DNA of 36,375 nt, taken from Lachnospiraceae bacterium (GTDB lineage Bacteria > Bacillota > Clostridia > Lachnospirales > Lachnospiraceae). The notes under the pieces are model-generated. The model saw nothing but the letters and a program-made list of their open reading frames with translations. It did not search any database and had not been told where the DNA came from. Positions 23,919 through 31,415 of this stretch are shown piece by piece. The position numbers and the translations under genes are program-made. Location of the stretch: assembly GCA_015056885.1 (NCBI GenBank), contig SVFL01000029.1, positions 1 through 36,375 on the forward strand, in the 5' to 3' direction. How positions within the stretch are numbered: the stretch's first letter is position 1; each line of letters begins with the position of its first letter.

Positions 23919-24347
23919 ATGTTGTTTGAGACGATATATAAAGATATCGAAGAGACCACAATGTCTCTGACAGAAATTATTTACCAAAAATACTGGGAAC
24001 ATACTCACGGAACAATAAAGGGTTACCTTGTCCCTGACCATGTTCACAACATAATTTGTAAAAAAGAAAGAAAAGATTATTCTCTTGATTCGCAAGGCCT
24101 TTGCAATGCATACCACGGAAGCATAAAATGCAGTGAAACTGACCGCCTGATAAGGTCTCTTTCCGCAATGATTATTGCCTATTCCGCCAAAAACAATATA
24201 ACAGATTATTTTAGCAGATATCCTTTTAAGAAATTTGAAATAGAACTGGAAACTTATCCGAAATACAGATACGAAAAAAACAGATTTGTAAAATACCGGA
24301 AAACCGGTGATGATATCACCTTTTTAAAGGTTGATATAGAATGGTAG
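23919..24347 (+). CDS. Hypothetical protein, 142 residues
   Basis: I do not recognise this protein. It is soluble, rich in Lys, Tyr and Ile, with cysteines in NIICKKERK, GLCNAYHG and IKCSE and no membrane segment. The frame is well supported: TTTGGAGG lies 6 nt before the ATG and a terminator follows immediately. Its base composition is more AT-rich than the core genes, which might indicate acquisition, but no mobile element is next to it. It is divergent from the XRE regulator, so the two may form a small regulated unit. Confidence 0.7.
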   Translation: MLFETIYKDIEETTMSLTEIIYQKYWEHTHGTIKGYLVPDHVHNIICKKERKDYSLDSQGLCNAYHGSIKCSETDRLIRSLSAMIIAYSAKNNITDYFSRYPFKKFEIELETYPKYRYEKNRFVKYRKTGDDITFLKVDIEW

Positions 24348-24350
24348 AGG

Positions 24351-24380
24351 GGGGACAGGTTAGCGCCTGTCCCCTTTGTT
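24351..24380 (+). terminator. Terminator after the 142-residue gene
   Basis: GGGGACAGG (24351-24359) and CCTGTCCCC (24366-24374) form a 9-bp GC-rich stem followed by TTTGTTGTT. Confidence 0.85.
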
Positions 24381-24381
24381 G

Positions 24382-24822
24382 TTATTCTTTTGACTTATTC
24401 TTGTCGTTAAATACAAAAAGCTTACTGAATACATAATTGCCCACGATTACCAACACTGCAGAAATCACTGTTGCAATAATCAGGTCCACCTTCAACCATA
24501 CATTGAGAACCTGCATTACCACAATATCCAGAATCAAAGTAAATACTCTGGAAAGCACAAACTTAGGAATCTCCTTAAGCATAGGCTCTTTGCTCTTAAA
24601 TACAAATTTTCGATTGGTGAAGTAAGCAAAAATTACACCTGCCGTCCAGTTGATAATACTCAGTACCCCATTCTCAAAGGGAGTAGGATACATGGTATTG
24701 CCAAATAAAAAGTAATTGGCAATAAACTTGGCAGCCCAGGATACCACGGTTGTCATACCACCTACAATGAGATAGGCAATAATTTCTTCATACTTTTTCC
24801 AAAGTTCTTTTATCTTATCCAT
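24382..24822 (-). CDS. GtrA family membrane protein
   Basis: This 146-residue protein has four membrane helices (IIAYLIVGGMTTVVSW, VLSIINWTAGVIFAYF, FTLILDIVVMQVLNVW and LIIATVISAVLVIVGNYVFSK) with the family marker NRKFVF after helix 2. GtrA-type proteins are thought to move lipid-linked sugars across the membrane for cell-surface glycosylation. No glycosyltransferase lies beside it, so the pathway is unknown. AGAGGA is the likely ribosome site, 9 nt upstream. Confidence 0.88.
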   Translation of the reverse strand: MDKIKELWKKYEEIIAYLIVGGMTTVVSWAAKFIANYFLFGNTMYPTPFENGVLSIINWTAGVIFAYFTNRKFVFKSKEPMLKEIPKFVLSRVFTLILDIVVMQVLNVWLKVDLIIATVISAVLVIVGNYVFSKLFVFNDKNKSKE

Positions 24823-24906
24823 GATTATGAATCCTCTTTCTGTCGGGGAACCCTGTTTGGATGCTCACCCAAAACACTACTACCTTACAATGAATTGCTC
24901 ATTTTG

Positions 24907-25869
24907 TCAAGGATTCACAACGTTTCTGTCAATACCCTGCATAAAGGTACGAATGTTTTCAAATACACCTTGCACGCAACGGGTACGGGACTCCACACTG
25001 GCCCAAGCCAGGTGAGGTGTGATAATCAACTTATTACTATCCATAATCTTACCCAGAGGATTATCCGGAGTGATAGGCTCCTTCTCTATTACATCCAGAC
25101 CTGCTGCCTGAATCTCATCAGCCATCAATGCCTCATACAAATCCGTGTTATTCACCACAGGCCCTCGAGCCACATTGATGAGAATAGCAGACTTTTTCAT
25201 CTTGCGAAGAGCTTCCCTATCAATAAAATTACGGGTCAAATCACTCAAAGGACAATGCAATGACAGAAAATCACTCTCTGCAAGTAAAGTATCTTTGTCC
25301 ACCTGAGGATATTCCGTACAAGTGCTCTTGCCGGTAACAGAATGAAAAATCACTTTACAACCGAAGGCAGTAGCAAGCTGTGCCACACGACGTCCGATAT
25401 TGCCCATGCCGATGATACCCCATGTTTTGCCCTCCAACTCAAAGAATTGACGGTCAAAATTGGAGAATCTGTCCTGCGCACCATAGGCACCGGACTTGAC
25501 ATAGTTGTCATAATAGGGCAGCTTCTGGGACAAAGCCAACGCCAGCGTAAAGGTATGCTGCGCCACCATACTTGTAGAATAATCCACCACATTACGCACC
25601 TGAATACCTCTGGACTTGCAATAATTCAAATCGCAATTATCAAAACCGGTAGCCAGCTCACAAATCAGCTTCACATTGGGAGCATCCTTCAAGGACTCCT
25701 CTCGCATGGGAGCTTTATTGCAGACAATAACGTCCGCATCCTTTACGCGCTCTGCCACTTCTTCTGCAGTAACTGTATTGGGGTAAATTGTTACTTCACC
25801 CAGTTCACTAAAACAATCTACAGGTACATCTGTACCGGCACTGTTTCTCTCTAATAATACAATCTTCAT
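24907..25869 (-). CDS. D-2-hydroxyacid dehydrogenase
   Basis: This NAD(P)-dependent oxidoreductase of 320 residues interconverts 2-hydroxy and 2-keto acids (for example glycerate/hydroxypyruvate). The NAD-binding motif is GIIGMGNIGRRVAQLA near residue 150. Catalytic Arg (INVARGPVV), Glu (VIEKEPI) and His (ITPHLAW) are all present. The exact substrate cannot be set from sequence; the closest resemblance by eye is to hydroxypyruvate/glycerate dehydrogenase-like enzymes of clostridia. AAAGGA precedes the ATG. A perfect-looking hairpin lies in its leader. No partner gene is evident. Confidence 0.9.
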   Translation of the reverse strand: MKIVLLERNSAGTDVPVDCFSELGEVTIYPNTVTAEEVAERVKDADVIVCNKAPMREESLKDAPNVKLICELATGFDNCDLNYCKSRGIQVRNVVDYSTSMVAQHTFTLALALSQKLPYYDNYVKSGAYGAQDRFSNFDRQFFELEGKTWGIIGMGNIGRRVAQLATAFGCKVIFHSVTGKSTCTEYPQVDKDTLLAESDFLSLHCPLSDLTRNFIDREALRKMKKSAILINVARGPVVNNTDLYEALMADEIQAAGLDVIEKEPITPDNPLGKIMDSNKLIITPHLAWASVESRTRCVQGVFENIRTFMQGIDRNVVNP

Positions 25870-25886
25870 AGCTGATCCTTTCTTTT

Positions 25887-25912
25887 TTGTACGAACTCAA
25901 CTGTTCGTGCAA
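25887..25912. promoter_or_regulatory. Inverted repeat upstream of the dehydrogenase gene
   Basis: TTGTACGAAC (25887-25896) and GTTCGTGCAA (25903-25912) pair over ten positions with one G-T wobble and a 6-nt loop. It lies between the TPM gene and the ribosome site of the dehydrogenase gene, whose transcription runs leftward. On the plus strand it is followed by T residues, but no plus-strand gene needs a terminator. It may be an operator or leader hairpin. Confidence 0.45.
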
Positions 25913-25955
25913 ATTTTTACTCTTGATACAGATAATTACTTCATCCCTTTTGGAT

Positions 25956-26786
25956 TTAGAAGGAATGGCCTCCACCGCCACCGGAACCGGAATCGCCGCC
26001 ACCGAAACCTCCGCCGCCAAAGCTTCCTCCGCTGTCAAAGCCTCCAAAATCAGAACTGCCGCTTCCCATGGTACGATTATGGTTCCCCTGAGGATAATAG
26101 GTTTCTGTGGTTCTATCATCTACCACATAAGTACCGATGAATTTCACATCTGCCATAACCATATTCATCTTGTCTTCCTGCTCTGCGGCATGCCTGCCAT
26201 ACCACCTAAGCACCCACAGAAAAGTCAGTAACAGGCCAATAGCAAGCCCTAGCAATGTATTGGAGATATACTTCATAGGCTGACTAATTGACTGTCCCTG
26301 AAGTAACGACAATATCTGGGAGTACGCGTCTATGGCACATTCGCCATATGCCCCCTTTTTTGCTGACCGATATACATTATCTGTAATCGTATTTGCGTAA
26401 TTACTGGTGATTACGTCATACATGTCTTCGTGAGCATAGACATACAGATATCGTGAATTCATATCTATAAAGAAAAGCGTTCCATTGGTATTACCAAAAT
26501 ATTCCAAATATCGGCTTCTTGATAACTTCTCTGTATGTATGCTCTTGGAACCACCCATGGCGCTGACAAAAGCGACATTGCCATAAGCAGAGATTTCCTC
26601 CATAATATCAATCATCTGCTCCTTTTCCGCATCCCGAAGAAGTTTACATTCATCTTCCACTACCACAGCATATCCGGATTCCGGATTCGTATAAACCACT
26701 TCTGCCTTGCAGGTTATACCGGGGAGAAACATAAGAACCATAACTGCCAGAAGCATTCTGACTGTATTACAACATCTTGTACGCAT
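25956..26786 (-). CDS. TPM-domain membrane protein with glycine-rich tail
   Basis: This 276-residue protein has a signal-like N-terminus (MLLAVMVLMFLPGITCKA), a TPM domain (about residues 37-165: DECKLLRDAEKEQMIDIMEEI, then GTLFFIDMNSRYLYVY), one membrane helix (LLGLAIGLLLTFLWVL) and a cytoplasmic tail. The tail ends in repeated GGxFGGG and a final GGGGGHSF. TPM domains occur in YgcG, Psb32 and related proteins and have been linked to phosphatase activity or membrane-complex repair. The Gly-rich end is typical of the family. Its start overlaps the end of the zinc-ribbon gene by 20 nt, with GGAGG inside that gene, so translation is coupled. Confidence 0.87.
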   Translation of the reverse strand: MRTRCCNTVRMLLAVMVLMFLPGITCKAEVVYTNPESGYAVVVEDECKLLRDAEKEQMIDIMEEISAYGNVAFVSAMGGSKSIHTEKLSRSRYLEYFGNTNGTLFFIDMNSRYLYVYAHEDMYDVITSNYANTITDNVYRSAKKGAYGECAIDAYSQILSLLQGQSISQPMKYISNTLLGLAIGLLLTFLWVLRWYGRHAAEQEDKMNMVMADVKFIGTYVVDDRTTETYYPQGNHNRTMGSGSSDFGGFDSGGSFGGGGFGGGDSGSGGGGGHSF

Positions 26787-28383
26787 CTTCGTCTCCTCCT
26801 CTGGTATTAAATTGTGGTAACGGACGCATAAGCAGCTTATTCTGAATATTGATTAAGTCTAACATGGTCCACAGCATGATACCCATGCCAATAACAACCG
26901 CTGAATAATAGATGATGTCACTTACCGGATTAATAAACAATACCACCATGGCCATCACAATAATAGCAATAGGCTTTATAAAATATCGAAGCATTTTATT
27001 CCATTCGGCTTTGTATGTTTCTTCATGGTAAAAGGACACGTCTTTCAGACGGTACGCTTTTTTGATACGCTTATACAGGAAATACAAAAAAGCCACTTCT
27101 ACGGCAATCAATATGTAGGATGGCCTGATCCATGCAGTAAGATCTATACTCGACCTTATCCCTAATAAAGCTAAGAAACCAAAATATAATGTGGGAAACA
27201 GATTTCTACCCCAAAAATCCCGGCGTTTTTTCTCTTCCTGTATTTCAGCCTCCCTATCCTTCATAACCATCTGAAAATCTTCATAGAACATTTTCTCCAA
27301 AACCAAAGAATTTCTCTCCTGAATCAGAAAGCCCAGAACAGAAGCCAAAACAATCATAATTCCCAGCAAAAAATTTGGTTTGATAACAAAAAACAAGTTC
27401 AAGAGAAAAATAATAGGAAGAGACACCAACAAGGAAACCCCTATAAATTTCTTAACATCAATGGGCAATTCCAGGGCAACCTTTCCTGTCTGCCCGTTCA
27501 TCACACCATATGCCACCTTGTCCTTCTTACGATAAGACAAAAACCACACCGGAAACATTGCCAAATCCTGCTTTACCTCATGTACATCCAAAGCATCTGT
27601 AAGAGATATCCCCTCTCCAATATTACCGATAGAATGGCGGGGAAACTGAGAACGGAATTCCTGAGCGCAATAATCTACCGCAAGATTCTGACAAATCTGA
27701 TTATAATCCCTTGCGTCCACATCATTACTGTCTGCATAAAAGCCACTGAGATAAGATTCCGTAAAGGGTTTTCTGTCACTAAGGAAAAAAGGCTCAATCT
27801 GCGAACTTAACTGGTCCGGAAATGCTGAGGATGCGTCATACATCATACCTTCTATGCTGGATTTCACATGGGATGCATATTCCGTGGTGTGAGTACAGCG
27901 ATAATCGCCCCTCTGCGTAATGTTTACTCCGGTAAATTCAATATCCTCATCCGCCTCTGCTTTGCAGAGCCAATAAGGCATATAAATGGCCCGAAAACGA
28001 TCTAAGGCATTGGCATCCTTAAATTCCTTGGGCGCCCAAAAAGCTCCCTTTACCATTTCCCGATAGGATTCTCTGCAATTCTCCTTCGTTTTCTGGAAAG
28101 GGATAATGTATTTCGGCCTCTTTTGCTGACGGATACGACTGGTCAAAACAGTAGACGAACCACAATAACAGCAAAAAGTAGCCATTGTCTGGTCGTCACA
28201 TAAAATCTGTCCTCCACACTGAGGACACAAATAAACAGTTGTCTCAAAATACGGACTTACCTCCGCATCCTGCTCCTTTACAACACTTTGCGGATCCATC
28301 AGGGTCTCACAATGATCACAAAATAACATCTGTGCCTTGATATCAAACTTTAAGTTCGCGGCACAATTCGGACATTCGTACAT
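26767..28383 (-). CDS. Zinc-ribbon multi-spanning membrane protein
   Basis: This 538-residue protein begins with two zinc ribbons, CPNC...CDHC (residues 4-25) and CPQC...CCYC (about 53-74). A soluble region of about 240 residues and about six membrane helices in the last 220 residues follow. The first half resembles TFIIB-type zinc-ribbon proteins found beside TPM or SPFH genes in Firmicutes. The function is not established. Translational coupling to the TPM gene indicates a membrane complex. GGGGAG precedes the ATG at 28383, and the pgi terminator lies just upstream. I see no clear promoter between them, so readthrough from pgi may contribute. Confidence 0.82.
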   Translation of the reverse strand: MYECPNCAANLKFDIKAQMLFCDHCETLMDPQSVVKEQDAEVSPYFETTVYLCPQCGGQILCDDQTMATFCCYCGSSTVLTSRIRQQKRPKYIIPFQKTKENCRESYREMVKGAFWAPKEFKDANALDRFRAIYMPYWLCKAEADEDIEFTGVNITQRGDYRCTHTTEYASHVKSSIEGMMYDASSAFPDQLSSQIEPFFLSDRKPFTESYLSGFYADSNDVDARDYNQICQNLAVDYCAQEFRSQFPRHSIGNIGEGISLTDALDVHEVKQDLAMFPVWFLSYRKKDKVAYGVMNGQTGKVALELPIDVKKFIGVSLLVSLPIIFLLNLFFVIKPNFLLGIMIVLASVLGFLIQERNSLVLEKMFYEDFQMVMKDREAEIQEEKKRRDFWGRNLFPTLYFGFLALLGIRSSIDLTAWIRPSYILIAVEVAFLYFLYKRIKKAYRLKDVSFYHEETYKAEWNKMLRYFIKPIAIIVMAMVVLFINPVSDIIYYSAVVIGMGIMLWTMLDLINIQNKLLMRPLPQFNTRGGDEDAYKML

Positions 28384-28401
28384 CTAATATTCTCCCCTCG
28401 T

Positions 28402-28431
28402 AAAAGGCCTGCGGAAGATAACTTCCGCAGG
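28402..28431 (-). terminator. Terminator of pgi
   Basis: CCTGCGGAAG (28408-28417) and CTTCCGCAGG (28422-28431) form a perfect 10-bp stem with a 4-nt loop. On the minus strand it is followed by TTTT (28402-28405). Confidence 0.85.
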
Positions 28432-28501
28432 TCTGTTTCATTCCCATATTCGGGAATTGCTTCCAAATTCCTCTTCTCACTTTCTATACGAAAAGACTCC
28501 C

Positions 28502-29851
28502 TTACAGTCTCTTCATAAGCTCCTCACGCTGTGCCTCGAAACCGGGCTTGCCCAGAAGAGCAAACATATTCTTCTTATAGCTCTCAACGCCTGGCTGGTC
28601 AAAAGGATTTACACCCAACAGATAACCACTGACGCCACATGCAAACTCGAAGAAATAGAACAACTCACCAAGGTAGAACTCATTCACCTCAGGGATATTT
28701 ACTACAAAGTTGGGCACCTGACCGTCTGTATGAGCCAAAATGGTACCATTCATGGCACTCTTATTGACAAAATCAACGGACTTGCCTGCCAGATAATTCA
28801 AACCATCCAAATCCACAGGCTCCTCACCAATGATAATCTCCTCGCGAGAAGTCTCTACATTCAGAACAGTCTCAAACATGATTCTTGCACCATCCTGAAT
28901 GAACTGACCCATGGAGTGCAAATCGGTGGTAAGGTCAACGCTTGCAGGGAAGATACCCTTCTGGTCCTTACCCTCACTCTCACCGTAAAGCTGTTTCCAC
29001 CACTCACTTACATAGTGTAAAGCAGGCTCGTAGTTCGCCAGGATTTCCACGCTCTTGCCCTTGCGCAGCAAAATATTACGAAGTGCAGCATACTGCAATG
29101 CATCGTTATTCTCAAAATCATTCTCAATAGCACGCTTACGTCCGCTGGCAGCACCCTCCATCAGCTTGTCGATATCTGCGCCGCTTACAGCGATGGGCAG
29201 AAGACCTACAGCAGTCAGAACAGAGAAACGTCCGCCTACATCATCAGGCACCACGAAGGTCTCATAACCTTCCTCGGTAGCCAGATTCTTAAGACTTCCT
29301 CTAGCCTTATCGGTCGTTGCATAAATTCTCTTAGCAGCGCCTTCCTTGCCGTACTTCTCTTCCAATTTAGCCTTAAATACACGGAAAGCGATTGCAGGCT
29401 CGGTAGTGGTACCGGACTTAGAAATCATATTGATGGAGAAATCTCTGTCGCCAACCACATCCATCAGATGCTTCAAATAGGTAGAACTGATGGAATTACC
29501 GCAGAAATAGATTTCAGGAGCCTTGCGGATGCTCTTATCTACCTGATTGTAGAAGCTGTGGCTCAAGAACTCGATAGCCGCTCTCGCACCAAGATAAGAA
29601 CCACCGATACCAATTACCAACAGCACCTCAGAATCGCTCTGAATCTTCTTCGCTGCCTCTTTGATACGCGCAAACTCCTCCTTGTCATAATCCACAGGAA
29701 GGTCAATCCATCCCAGGAAATCATTACCTGCACCATTTTTGGACACCAGAACCTCCTTGGCATCCAGAGTCAGCTTCTTCATGTAGCCAATCTCTTCTGT
29801 AGAAATAAAAGAACCTGTCTTGGAATAATCAAATGTAACCTGTTTACTCAT
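28502..29851 (-). CDS. pgi: Glucose-6-phosphate isomerase
   Basis: This central glycolytic enzyme interconverts glucose-6-phosphate and fructose-6-phosphate. The 449-residue protein is of the short bacterial type found in Firmicutes. The signatures are [19 protein letters not shown] and the later [24 protein letters not shown], with the substrate loop [15 protein letters not shown] lies 7 nt before the ATG at 29851. In-frame codons upstream to 29938 have no ribosome site and include the promoter area (TATAAT on the minus strand at 29873-29878). It stands as a single gene with its own terminator. Confidence 0.96.
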   Translation of the reverse strand: MSKQVTFDYSKTGSFISTEEIGYMKKLTLDAKEVLVSKNGAGNDFLGWIDLPVDYDKEEFARIKEAAKKIQSDSEVLLVIGIGGSYLGARAAIEFLSHSFYNQVDKSIRKAPEIYFCGNSISSTYLKHLMDVVGDRDFSINMISKSGTTTEPAIAFRVFKAKLEEKYGKEGAAKRIYATTDKARGSLKNLATEEGYETFVVPDDVGGRFSVLTAVGLLPIAVSGADIDKLMEGAASGRKRAIENDFENNDALQYAALRNILLRKGKSVEILANYEPALHYVSEWWKQLYGESEGKDQKGIFPASVDLTTDLHSMGQFIQDGARIMFETVLNVETSREEIIIGEEPVDLDGLNYLAGKSVDFVNKSAMNGTILAHTDGQVPNFVVNIPEVNEFYLGELFYFFEFACGVSGYLLGVNPFDQPGVESYKKNMFALLGKPGFEAQREELMKRL

Positions 29852-30136
29852 AACCTTGCTCCTTTTCATTATATTATACGCTTGTGGCGTGTGAAATACG
29901 TCTCCAAACACTGCCACTCCTACCTTTAAGTGTACCAAAATTGTATGACAAATTCAAGATGTGAGGGGGAAATAGTCTTGATATATTTATAGAATTCCTC
30001 TGATTTATTTATTATAGTTTTTCAACTTCTTAATAATACTTGGGGTTCCTTTTGCCGGAATCGGCAGATAAAAAATTTGTGAAAATACCAGACAGTATAC
30101 AACTTAATAAAGCATATACCAAGATATAAAATACTT
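29852..30136. other. Intergenic region between pgi and the Rpn-family gene
   Basis: No gene is supported. A TATAAT for pgi lies at 29873-29878 (minus strand) without a clear -35 box. A short hairpin TGCCG-GAAT-CGGCA lies at about 30054-30067 and is not followed by a T-run on the minus strand. The rest is AT-rich. Confidence 0.6.
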
Positions 30137-30982
30137 TTACATATTTTGCATAAAAGATTCCACGGATTCACACTTTGCTGCAAGCTTGAGCCAGCCGGTT
30201 AATACAGAAATATCCGATTCCTCCATAACTCGACTTTTAAGGGACTCCGAAACCTGACCTAATTCTTCCAAAAGTTCAATAATCGCAAGAGCTCTTCCTT
30301 CTGCTCTTCCTGCTACACGTTCGTCTCTAAGTAACAACTCCCACTGCATAAAACGCTCCTCCATCCCTCGACTTTCCTTGATATCCCGTACCGATTGTTG
30401 AAGAATTTCTACATAATCGTCTTCAAAGTCTTTCTGACTTTCACTTAAATCGGCTCGTACATAATCAAGAAATTTAACCAAAGATGCTGATACATCCTGC
30501 GGATTCTGCCCTTGTGTACTCAAAAATATACTTGTACATCCGTCACCCATTTGAATTGATGGCGATTCGATGCACCGCCTTTCAAAGGTATAACAGTACT
30601 TTGCCTCGCCAAAGGGGTCGAAATCACAAATAAAAATTACAAATGTTTGAGGAAGCTCCGCATAATCTGCACCACTTAATAACAATTCCATATCGATTTG
30701 GCTATGGTAATATCTGGTTCTTTTACCAAGGGCATATACATTTACCGCCTGCATTTCTACATTGTAGTGTGTATGATTCTCGTCTTTGGCATAAATATCC
30801 AACCGTACACCTTTATATTCCGGATGGTATATTATACACTTTTCCTTGCTGATTTCCAATCTCTCAATTGGGAACGACAAAACCATCTCTAAAAAACGCC
30901 GACAATTGTCCTCCATAGACATTACCGCACCAAACATGAAATTGTCCTTTAAAGTAAGGTCTTTTAAGGTTTTTCTCTTCAT
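30137..30982 (-). CDS. Rpn-family PD-(D/E)XK nuclease/transposase-like protein
   Basis: This 281-residue protein belongs to the Rpn (recombination-promoting nuclease, formerly 'transposase_31'/PD-(D/E)XK transposase-like) family. The start LKDLTLKDNFMFGAVM is a hallmark. The nuclease core has Asp in VRLDIYAKD and ExQ in YNVEMQ, followed by YYHSQIDMELLLSGADYAELP. The C-terminal part is helical with an Arg/Glu-rich stretch typical of the family. Members usually occur in many copies per genome and may help in recombination or phage defence. GGAGG precedes the ATG. No inverted repeats typical of an insertion sequence flank it, so it is not a classical IS. Confidence 0.88.
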   Translation of the reverse strand: MKRKTLKDLTLKDNFMFGAVMSMEDNCRRFLEMVLSFPIERLEISKEKCIIYHPEYKGVRLDIYAKDENHTHYNVEMQAVNVYALGKRTRYYHSQIDMELLLSGADYAELPQTFVIFICDFDPFGEAKYCYTFERRCIESPSIQMGDGCTSIFLSTQGQNPQDVSASLVKFLDYVRADLSESQKDFEDDYVEILQQSVRDIKESRGMEERFMQWELLLRDERVAGRAEGRALAIIELLEELGQVSESLKSRVMEESDISVLTGWLKLAAKCESVESFMQNM

Positions 30983-31000
30983 TTTCCTCCGTTCCCAGAG

Positions 31001-31252
31001 GGATTCTATGTAGAAATCGTAACATATCGATAAAGGAAATGCAATGTATACAAAAATAAATTCTCCTTTTTTGTAATTATGTTCCTATAGGAATATAATT
31101 TGTCTGCTCAAAAGTATCTATAGAAAGAAAATACTGATTAAGAATCCTTTTTGATACAAATTTAGGGGGGTGGGGGCGTTTTAGAGCCAAATCAGTATCC
31201 ATACAAAATAATTGCCTTTATAGAATCCTTTTTTACACAAAAAGGGATTCTA
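31001..31252. repeat. Dispersed GGATTCTA/TAGAATCC repeats with a stem-loop
   Basis: GGATTCTA occurs at 31001-31008 and 31245-31252, TAGAATCC at 31221-31228, and AGAATCC at 31141-31147. The segment 31141-31160 (AGAATCCTTTTTGATACAAA) recurs with few changes at 31222-31241. The last two octamers form a 14-bp stem (31221-31234 / 31239-31252) with loop ACAC. ATACTGATT (31131-31139) and AATCAGTAT (31190-31198) are a further inverted pair around the G-rich tract. Function is unknown. Confidence 0.55.
31016..31044 (-). promoter_or_regulatory. Promoter of the Rpn-family gene
   Basis: On the minus strand TTGCAT (31039-31044), a 17-nt spacer and TACGAT (31016-31021) precede the gene with a leader of about 27 nt. 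Confidence 0.55.
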
Positions 31253-31346
31253 TTGTCCAAGTTTTTTCTTATAGAAACTTCAGATAAACTTACAGTGATT
31301 AGTAAATACACAATTCCGAAAAGGGAGGTTAAATTTTATGAATTAT

Positions 31347-31384
31347 AAAAGAGAGCCAGCAATGCCGCCACATTGCTGACTCTC
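31347..31384 (-). terminator. Terminator of the giant surface-protein gene
   Basis: GAGAGCCAGCAATG (31351-31364) and CATTGCTGACTCTC (31371-31384) form a 14-bp stem with one G-U pair and a 6-nt loop. TTTT (31347-31350) follows on the minus strand. Confidence 0.88.
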
Positions 31385-31415
31385 CCATAACCTATTTATT
31401 CCATTCTGTTACATC

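Larger units (their letters stand above)
30983..31415. other. AT-rich intergenic region with repeated GGATTCTA motifs
   Basis: No convincing gene is present. The 433 nt hold the Rpn promoter, GGATTCTA/TAGAATCC repeats, a G-rich tract (31165-31176), a 14-bp stem-loop and the terminator of the giant gene. A 13-codon plus-strand frame at 31339-31380 has a good GGGAGG site but runs into the terminator stem; I regard it as doubtful. Confidence 0.6.

Noticed and set aside
30137..30982. Insertion sequence
   Set aside because: The Rpn-family protein is transposase-related, but no terminal inverted repeats or target duplications bracket it.
31339..31380. 13-codon plus-strand leader peptide with a good ribosome site
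   Set aside because: It runs into the terminator stem of the opposite gene, and no downstream plus-strand gene exists to regulate. Kept only as a note in the intergenic entry.
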